Below are positions 5,912 through 10,161 of a DNA stretch of 10,161 nucleotides, piece by piece. Within the stretch, counting starts at the first letter, position 1, and every line of letters starts with the position of its first letter. The notes under the pieces are model-generated. The model was not told the DNA's origin and searched no databases. It worked only from the letters and a program-made list of their open reading frames with translations. The stretch comes from CAYLZO01 sp964387775 (lineage in GTDB: Bacteria; Chloroflexota; Anaerolineae; JAAYZQ01): positions 1 through 10,161 of the forward strand of contig CAYLZO010000203.1 of assembly GCA_964387775.1 (NCBI GenBank). Reading direction: 5' to 3'. A program made the translations under genes and the position numbers.

Positions 5912-7201
5912 ATGAGTTTCGCCGCCACGAGCCTGAGCCACGAAAAGGCGCCCGCCCTGGGGCTGCCCTTTCGCTATTTCACCGCCGGCCTGGTCTTTTT
6001 GGCGCTTTTTGGCCTGCTGCTGCCCTTTAACGCCGGGCTTTTCCTCGGCAGCTTTCGGACGCCGGAGCTGCTGGCCCTCGTCCACGTCCTGACCCTGGGC
6101 TGGATCACGACGACGATCCTGGGCGCCGCTTTTCAACTGGTGCCGGTGGCCCTCCAGGTGGGGCTCCACTCGGAGCGGCTGGCCGACGCGCTGCTGCCCG
6201 TCTACCTGGCCGGGGTGGTGACGCTAATTGTCGCCCTGTGGCAGTTCCAGGTGACGTGGATGATCGCCGGCGCCTCGCTGCTGCTGGTCGTCGCCCTGGC
6301 CTACCTCTACCTGATGGCCCGCACCCTGGCCCGCGTGCGCCACTGGGACGTCGTCGCCTGGCACGTGGCCGCCTCGGTGGGGCTGGCGGCCCTCGTCCCG
6401 GTGCTGGGGCTGCTGCTGGCGGTGAACAGCCGCACGGGTCTGTTGGGCACTGCCTACGTGGCCACGCTCAAGAGCCACGTGCTGCTGGCCGTGCTGGGCT
6501 ACGTCTCGCTGCTGATCGTCGGCGTCTCCTACAAGCTGGTGGGCATGTTCACCCTGGCCGAGGACCTGCTGCCCGAGCGTTTGGCCTGGGCCGAGTTCGC
6601 GTTGACCCTGAGCGGCCTGGCCGGGTTGAGCCTGGCCTTTTACCTGCCCGCGTTACGCTGGCTCGGCTGGCTGGGCGGCCTGGCGTTCCTGGCGGGTGTG
6701 GGCCTGTTTGCCTTCATCCTGTCCCGGCTGTACCGGCAGCGACGGCGGCGCGTATTCGACATCAACACGCCCTTCACCCAGACCGGCACGGCGCTTTTCG
6801 TGGTGACGCTGCTGGCCGCCGGGCTGGGCCTGAGCGGCTGGTTGCCGCAGCCTGCCCTGAGCCTGGTCGAAGGGGGCGCCTATTGGTCGGCGGTCGGCTG
6901 GCTGCTGCTGCTGGGCTGGGTCGGCCAGATCGTCGTCGGGCAGATGTACAAGATCACGCCCTTTCTGACCTGGCTGCACCGCTACGCCGACCTGGTGGGC
7001 CGCGAACCGGTGCCCGGCCTGGACGACCTCTACAACCGGCGGCTGGCGATGGTCGGCTACGGGCTGTGGAACGCGGCCGTGATCGCCGGCGCGGTGGCCA
7101 TCCTGGGCGGCTGGACTGGGCTGATGACGGCCGGCGGCCTGCTGCTCAGCCTGGGCATCGGGCTTTTTCTGCTCAACATGCTCTTGATCGCGATTCGATA
7201 A
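5912..7201 (+). CDS. 12-TM heme-copper-oxidase-subunit-I/NnrS-like membrane protein
   Basis: A 429-residue, very hydrophobic protein with about 12 predicted membrane segments. Conserved-looking membrane histidines are His58 (LVHVLTLGWITTTILGAAFQ, second segment), His151, His189 (LKSHVLLAVLGYVS) and His356 (YKITPFLTWLHRY). The 'H...GW...GA..QLVPV' pattern resembles subunit-I-like proteins of the cbb3/NorB type and the NnrS family found with denitrification genes. It lacks the full His set expected for a catalytic heme-copper centre (no HH pair or HxH), so it may bind heme b or handle NO or quinol electrons without being a terminal oxidase. The start is placed at ATG 5912 because GGAGG (5903-5907) sits too close to the ATG at 5909. 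The ribosome site lies directly after the array hairpin. The stop at 7199-7201 is 14 bases before the next start. The exact family is uncertain. Confidence 0.6.
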   Translation: MSFAATSLSHEKAPALGLPFRYFTAGLVFLALFGLLLPFNAGLFLGSFRTPELLALVHVLTLGWITTTILGAAFQLVPVALQVGLHSERLADALLPVYLAGVVTLIVALWQFQVTWMIAGASLLLVVALAYLYLMARTLARVRHWDVVAWHVAASVGLAALVPVLGLLLAVNSRTGLLGTAYVATLKSHVLLAVLGYVSLLIVGVSYKLVGMFTLAEDLLPERLAWAEFALTLSGLAGLSLAFYLPALRWLGWLGGLAFLAGVGLFAFILSRLYRQRRRRVFDINTPFTQTGTALFVVTLLAAGLGLSGWLPQPALSLVEGGAYWSAVGWLLLLGWVGQIVVGQMYKITPFLTWLHRYADLVGREPVPGLDDLYNRRLAMVGYGLWNAAVIAGAVAILGGWTGLMTAGGLLLSLGIGLFLLNMLLIAIR

Positions 7202-7215
7202 AAGGAGGCGCGTAA

Positions 7216-8052
7216 ATGGCTGAAATAAACGTCATCGAAGCCTGGATCGACGATCTGGAAGAGACCCTGGGCGGTCGAGACCTGACCGTGCCGGACGTGC
7301 GCGTCGGCGTCTTTTACACGGCGGCGCAGCTTTCCGACGGCTGCACCGGCGTGGCTTTTACGCCCCGGGGGCTGACCGACACCGTCTGCTGCCCCAAGTC
7401 GGCGGCAGCCGCGCCGCCGGCCGGCCGCCTGGCGGGCCGGGATGCCTGGACGTTGGCCCGCTACGCCCAGTCGCCGGTGCCGCTGCGCCGGGCCGTGGGC
7501 GTGGCCGTGCTCAACGCCCTGTCGGCCACGGCGATGGCCGATCACGGCGTGCCGGGCGGCCGTGCCATCGCGGGCCTGGACGCCCTGGCGGCCGCCGAGG
7601 TACGGCCCGACGACCGGGTGGCGATGGTGGGCGGCTTTTTGCCCTTCATCAAGGCCCTGAAAGGCCGCGTCGAGGCCCTGTGGGTGGTGGACAAGCATCG
7701 CGAGGCCCTGAAGGAGGACGAGTTGCCCTTCTGGCGGCCGCCGGAGCAGGCCGCCGAGGTGCTGTCGCAGGCCAGCGTGGTGCTCATCACCGGCTCGTCG
7801 CTGGTGGAGGGCGGCATCGACGATCTGTTGCAGGCTGCCACGAACGCACGCCGGACCATCCTGGCCGGGCCGACGGCCTCTCCCTGGCCGCCGCCCTTTT
7901 TCGAGCGGGGCGTGGACGTCCTCGGCGGCGTCGAGATCCTGGACGGTGACCGGATGCTCCAGGTTGTCAGTGAGGGGGGCTCCGGCTACTTTTTTGAGGA
8001 CGGTGCGGCCAAGATCAGCATCGTCCGCGACCGCCAGGCGTTGAATCAATGA
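7216..8052 (+). CDS. DUF4213/DUF364 putative metal-chelation Rossmann protein
   Basis: A 278-residue soluble protein. The N-terminal DUF4213 part shows GVFYTAAQLSDGCTGVAFTP with Cys43, and two further Cys at 58-59. The C-terminal DUF364 part (about residues 130-255) is Rossmann-like, with VAMVGGFLPF as the first strand-loop, a second strand ending VVDKHRE, VVLITGSSLVEGGIDDLL, and TILAGPTASPWP. The family is described as a putative heavy-metal chelation domain; no reaction is established. It has an excellent Shine-Dalgarno (AAAGGAGG, 7201-7208) seven bases before the ATG and lies 14 bases after the membrane protein, so co-transcription is very likely. Its stop overlaps the start codon of the broken gene at 8049 (ATGA), a sign of former translational coupling. 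Confidence 0.85.
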   Translation: MAEINVIEAWIDDLEETLGGRDLTVPDVRVGVFYTAAQLSDGCTGVAFTPRGLTDTVCCPKSAAAAPPAGRLAGRDAWTLARYAQSPVPLRRAVGVAVLNALSATAMADHGVPGGRAIAGLDALAAAEVRPDDRVAMVGGFLPFIKALKGRVEALWVVDKHREALKEDELPFWRPPEQAAEVLSQASVVLITGSSLVEGGIDDLLQAATNARRTILAGPTASPWPPPFFERGVDVLGGVEILDGDRMLQVVSEGGSGYFFEDGAAKISIVRDRQALNQ

Positions 8053-8330
8053 GCCTCATGCGCTAGATTCAGGACCATCCCCGCCTGCTGGAGTGAGCCT
8101 ATCGCCTCGCCGAGCGGCTGTTTCGCACCCTTGACCCGCTCATTGCCCGCCTGGGTTACAAGTGGGTCGAGCGATGGATCCTGCCATTCGAAAGAATCAG
8201 CAAGGAGCTGATTTTTGGCTGCCGCATGTGCGGCCAGTGCATCCTGTGGCTGACGGGCGTGACCTGCCCGCAGACCTGCCCGAAGTGCAGGGGTACGGAC
8301 GTTCTCACAGAGCCGATAACTATCCTGTAG
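8049..8330 (+). pseudogene. Decayed MTHFR C-terminal-domain protein (PF12225-like)
   Basis: The frame opening at ATG 8049 encodes a recognisable small methylenetetrahydrofolate reductase C-terminal-type protein but contains TAG at 8064-8066 and TGA at 8094-8096. The TGA falls where a Trp (TGG) would fit the family. Past these stops the frame is well preserved: RLAERLFRTLDPLIARLGYK, WVERWILPFERISKELIFG, then metal-binding cysteines CRMCGQC (8220-8240) and TCPQTCPK (8262-8285). After CPK the usual NLRNGPCGG continuation is absent and unrelated sequence runs to TAG at 8328. So it has two nonsense codons and a lost C-terminus. The intact family supports iron-sulfur or folate-linked electron transfer in some anaerobes. 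The ATGA overlap with the DUF364 gene shows it was once the last cistron of that operon. Confidence 0.75.
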
Positions 8331-8567
8331 ATGCGGATTGACCACCCCCTTTCCCACTGCCCTCATGGCAGCAAAGGCCCAGGCTGTCCAGCGCCTCGGC
8401 GACGTCGGGAGGCTCGTCGCGGCTGGCTGTGCCGCTGGCCTGAACATCCGACGCCGGGACCCAACGCCCCCGCTGCAGTTCCAGGATCGCCCCGTAGGCG
8501 TCGGACAACGTGATGGCGTCATGTCCGATAGGTTTCCAGCTTTGTCAAAGAAGCCGCGCATCAGATC
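8331..8567. other. Gene-poor stretch between operon remnant and leader promoter
   Basis: No convincing gene on either strand. Short open frames exist on the minus strand, such as 8320-8508. Its translation (start SDAYGAILELQRGRW) looks protein-like at one end, but a stop lies just upstream and the rest is low in complexity. It may be a decayed gene fragment. The loss of the MTHFR-like gene's 3' end just before it suggests a deletion or insertion scar. Confidence 0.4.
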
Positions 8568-8596
8568 TTGTCAATTCATCCGGCTCGTGCTATAAT
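8568..8596 (+). promoter_or_regulatory. Strong sigma70-type promoter with extended -10
   Basis: TTGTCA (8568-8573, five of six to consensus) and TATAAT (8591-8596, six of six) are separated by exactly 17 bases. TG at 8588-8589 adds an extended -10. The predicted start is near 8603. It is the best consensus promoter in the window and is 354 bases upstream of the next start codon, implying a long leader or an independent RNA. Confidence 0.8.
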
Positions 8597-8602
8597 CTAG
8601 AA

Positions 8603-8949
8603 ACTTGCCCGATTTGAACCATTCGTTACTATCCATCAAGTCTTTGAGCGCCTCACGGCTCAAGCCCGCCTGAGGCAAATCCCAAAGCCCCCCTGGGCTT
8701 TGGTCTGTCTGCAATGCAACGAGACCCGTCCCATGCGGGAAACGAGCCCGCGCGCAAAGTCAATACAGGGTTGTACCCGGGGACCCAGGCCGACTACGAA
8801 CCCCGGTCTGCACCGAGGGGAAACATCCCCAAAGCCCGAGCGCCGAAACTTTTCTCAGGATATCTCCAGAGATGCTCCGGATCGTTGCGCTACCTGCAAC
8901 ACGCCTCCCGTACCATGGACTCAAATCCATGGACGGGAGGTGTTTTTTC
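8603..8949 (+). ncRNA. Putative structured leader RNA / small RNA of unknown class
   Basis: About 345 transcribed bases between a consensus promoter and an intrinsic terminator, with no convincing coding frame. Hairpins visible by eye are GCCTCA/TGAGGC (8650-8676), CCAAAGCCC/GGGCTTTGG with a 4-nt loop (8682-8703), CCGGGG/CCCCGG (8777-8806), GGGG-AAACAT-CCCC (8817-8830), GTTGC/GCAAC (8884-8900), and the terminator stem (8901-8943) stacked directly after the last. I looked for the signature motifs of RNase P RNA, tmRNA, SRP RNA and the cobalamin riboswitch and did not find them. It could be a cis-acting leader (riboswitch or attenuator) for the small HTH gene, or a free small RNA of about 345 nt whose terminator overlaps that gene's ribosome site. 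Both are inference from architecture. Confidence 0.6.
8901..8948 (+). terminator. Intrinsic terminator that also sequesters a Shine-Dalgarno
   Basis: The arms CCTCCCGT (8904-8911) and ACGGGAGG (8933-8940) pair perfectly. After a one-base bulge, CCATGGA/TCCATGG continues the stem to a 6-nt loop (8920-8925), and three further outer pairs (one G-T) extend it to 8901/8943. Six Ts follow at 8943-8948. The GGGAGG of the 3' arm is the ribosome site for the ATG at 8950, nine bases downstream. When folded, the hairpin would both stop transcription and hide the ribosome site. Confidence 0.85.
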
Positions 8950-9153
8950 ATGCGACGCGCAGACAAGGAGCGATTGGAGGCCATCTATCGGACGGTCGAG
9001 CGAGAGCCGGGCATCAAGCCGGGACGGGTGGCGCGGAGGCTGGGGTTGCACCGCTCAGCGGTGAGCCGGGCGCTGCCGGCCCTCGACGAGCGGGGACTTT
9101 TGCTGAGCGAGGACCCCAAGGGCCGCCTGTGGCCCTGGGGCCAGGAAAAGTAG
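8950..9153 (+). CDS. Small stand-alone winged-helix DNA-binding protein (67 aa)
   Basis: A 67-residue protein that is essentially one winged HTH. A first helix (LEAIYRTVERE) is followed by the HTH proper (IKPGRVARRLGLHRSAVSRALPAL), then a wing (LLLSEDPKGRLWPW). No effector or dimerisation domain is present. The ATG at 8950 is chosen over frames starting upstream because the GGGAGG site at 8935-8940 is well spaced and the upstream bases form the terminator hairpin. The HTH is similar in pattern to the N-terminus of the WYL regulator starting at 9251, so this may be a head-only paralogue or a partner of it. Its expression should depend on read-through of, and ribosome access past, the hairpin. 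Targets are unknown. Confidence 0.75.
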   Translation: MRRADKERLEAIYRTVEREPGIKPGRVARRLGLHRSAVSRALPALDERGLLLSEDPKGRLWPWGQEK

Positions 9154-9181
9154 GCGAATTCTGAAAAAAGACCGGAAAACG

Positions 9182-9212
9182 TTGCGCTATGGCGGCCCTC
9201 ACGTGGTATACT
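9182..9212 (+). promoter_or_regulatory. Extended -10 promoter of the WYL regulator gene
   Basis: TATACT at 9207-9212 has an extended TG at 9204-9205. A weak -35 (TTGCGC, 9182-9187) lies 19 bases away. The predicted start is near 9219, leaving a leader of about 30 bases with AGGAGG at 9236-9241 before the ATG at 9251. The regulator can therefore be transcribed independently of the leader-controlled small HTH gene. Confidence 0.55.
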
Positions 9213-9250
9213 GTCCACAGTCGCAACCCATGTGCAGGAGGAAGGAAATC

Positions 9251-10161
9251 ATGGAACGAGCATCAGGCAAGGCAGAACGGTTGTTGCAGATCGAGTCGCT
9301 GTTGCTGGCCCACCCGGAGGGGCTGACCCAGGCCGAGATCGCGCGGCGGATCGGCGTGAACCGCTCGACGGTCTATCGCTATCTGCCCGAACTGGGACGG
9401 TTCTCCGTCTATGACACCGACGACGGCCGGCTGGCCATCGACCGCGACCACTACCTGATGAACGTCCGCCTGACCCTGCACGAAAGTTTGGCCATCCACC
9501 TGGCGGCCCGGTTGATGGCCACCCGCACCGACAAGCAGAACCCCCACGCCGCGGCCGCGCTGCGCAAGCTGGGCCTGGCCCTCGAAAAGCTGGCTCCCAG
9601 GGTGTCCGAACACCTGAAGGTCTCGGCTGAGGTCATGGAGGACCAGGCCCAGCGCCACGATCCGGTTTACCTGGACGTGCTAGAGACGCTGACGCGGGCC
9701 TGGTCGCTGGGGCGCAAGGTATGGCTCAAGCACCAGATGCCCGATCAGCAAGTCTTCGAGTACGTGTTTGCCCCCTACTTTATCGAGCCGTATGCTGTGG
9801 GCCGAACGGCTCACGTGATAGGCTGGCGAGAGCCCCCCGGTGCCCTGCGAACCTTCAAGATCGAGCGCATCCGGGCTATCCGTCTCCTGAACGAACCGTA
9901 CGAGATCCCGGCCGACTTTGACGCACGCGAAAAACTGGCCGACGCCTGGGGCATCTGGTACACGGAAGCCGAACCGGTGGAGGTGATGCTCAAGTTCCAT
10001 CCGCGGGTGGCCCATCGCGTGCGGGAGACGCAATGGCATCGCAGTGAGGAGGTGGAGGAGCAAGCGGATGGCTACTTGCTGTGGCGGGCGCGGGTGGCCG
10101 CGCCGCAGGAGATGGTTAATTGGGTACGGGGCTGGGGGGCAGATGTGGAGGTCTTGGCGCC
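9251..10161 (+). CDS. HTH-WYL domain transcriptional regulator, 3' end beyond window
   Basis: An open frame of 303 codons reaches the window edge without a stop. Residues 8-60 form a winged HTH (LLLAHPEGLTQAEIARRIGV, then NRSTVYRYLPEL, then the wing DTDDGRLAID). A helical linker follows (about 70-140). The WYL-type domain spans about 150-220 (VFEYVFAPYFIEPYAVGRTA ... HVIGWREPPGALRTFKIERI). A WCX-like C-terminal extension comes next (PVEVMLKFHPRVAHRVRETQ ... VNWVRGWGADVEVL). The last visible motif is where WYL regulators normally end, so only a few residues are probably missing. The ligand pocket of WYL domains senses nucleotides or nucleic acids in some members. Such regulators commonly sit beside CRISPR-Cas or other defence genes, so the downstream neighbour is of interest. 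The ATG at 9251 has a strong AGGAGG site nine bases upstream. Confidence 0.88.
   Translation, partial: MERASGKAERLLQIESLLLAHPEGLTQAEIARRIGVNRSTVYRYLPELGRFSVYDTDDGRLAIDRDHYLMNVRLTLHESLAIHLAARLMATRTDKQNPHAAAALRKLGLALEKLAPRVSEHLKVSAEVMEDQAQRHDPVYLDVLETLTRAWSLGRKVWLKHQMPDQQVFEYVFAPYFIEPYAVGRTAHVIGWREPPGALRTFKIERIRAIRLLNEPYEIPADFDAREKLADAWGIWYTEAEPVEVMLKFHPRVAHRVRETQWHRSEEVEEQADGYLLWRARVAAPQEMVNWVRGWGADVEVLA

Noticed and set aside
8064..8096. Recoding of in-frame TAG/TGA (suppressor, selenocysteine or TGA-as-Trp)
   Set aside because: Two different stops occur within eleven codons, the C-terminus is also lost, and other genes in the window end normally with TAG, TGA and TAA. Decay is the simpler reading.
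8320..8508. 62-aa minus-strand gene
   Set aside because: No ribosome site, a stop just upstream in the same frame, and Gly/Ser-rich low-complexity C-terminus. At most a decayed fragment.
8682..8703. Terminator hairpin in the middle of the leader
   Set aside because: The 9-bp stem with a 4-nt loop is good, but it is followed by TCTGTCTG, not a T-tract. It is kept as one of the leader hairpins.
8603..8949. RNase P RNA, tmRNA, SRP RNA or cobalamin riboswitch
   Set aside because: The length suits RNase P RNA or tmRNA, but none of the conserved motifs I know for these classes is visible: the GAGGAAAGUCC core, the tRNA-like 3' end, the SRP tetraloop helix or the GCCACTG box.
8700..9164. Possible 154-aa protein across the leader region
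   Set aside because: It lacks a ribosome site, has no protein-like pattern, runs through the terminator hairpin and continues out of frame over the HTH gene.

Overview
The window is GC-rich with tight gene packing and two runs of N, so it looks like a scaffold from a draft or metagenome-assembled genome. The gene content suggests a Chloroflexota member (Anaerolineae or Caldilineae-like): a lipoprotein nitrite reductase, DUF1858/DUF2249 proteins, a stand-alone MTHFR C-terminal domain, heptamer intergenic repeats and a WYL regulator. This placement rests on recalled family resemblance, not on a search.

Layout. 1-130 holds a long imperfect hairpin repeat. 131-1942 (minus) encodes an SLC13-type permease with two RCK/TrkA-C domains. 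From about 1990 the plus strand carries a probable anaerobic nitrogen-oxide respiration cluster. It begins with a small CxxC DUF1858 protein (2075-2302). Next comes a lipoprotein that fuses an amicyanin-like cupredoxin, a c-type cytochrome and a cytochrome cd1 (NirS-like) propeller (2466-4317, interrupted by a 10-N gap). It is followed by a MIP18/DUF59 Fe-S assembly protein (4470-4769), a DUF1858-DUF2249-DUF2249 protein (4837-5658), a 12-TM heme-copper-oxidase-like membrane protein (5912-7201) and a DUF4213/DUF364 protein (7216-8052). The last member is a stop-ridden remnant of an MTHFR C-terminal protein (8049-8330). The first two genes each have an FNR/DNR-type palindrome (ATGAT-N4-RTCAT) centred about 41 bases upstream of the predicted transcription start, so they are probably switched on together by low oxygen or NO.

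Two intergenic gaps in this cluster are filled with different heptamer arrays (RTCAGCC and GTCAAGT). Each starts at or just after the upstream stop codon and ends in an inverted copy that can fold into a hairpin just before the next start codon.

The right end is a separate regulatory module. A consensus extended -10 promoter (8568-8596) drives a roughly 345-nt hairpin-rich leader. The leader ends in a textbook intrinsic terminator whose 3' arm contains the Shine-Dalgarno sequence of a 67-aa winged-helix gene (8950-9153). This is the architecture of a riboswitch or attenuator, and I do not recognise it as a known RNA class. A WYL-domain regulator with a similar HTH follows from its own promoter (9251 to beyond the window end). 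What it controls probably lies past 10161.

How the parts may work together: the cupredoxin and cytochrome domains would pass electrons to the d1 heme for nitrite reduction. The DUF59, DUF1858 and DUF2249 proteins would support metal or redox centres, and the membrane protein may bind heme and handle NO or quinol electrons. This is inference from domain content and gene order.
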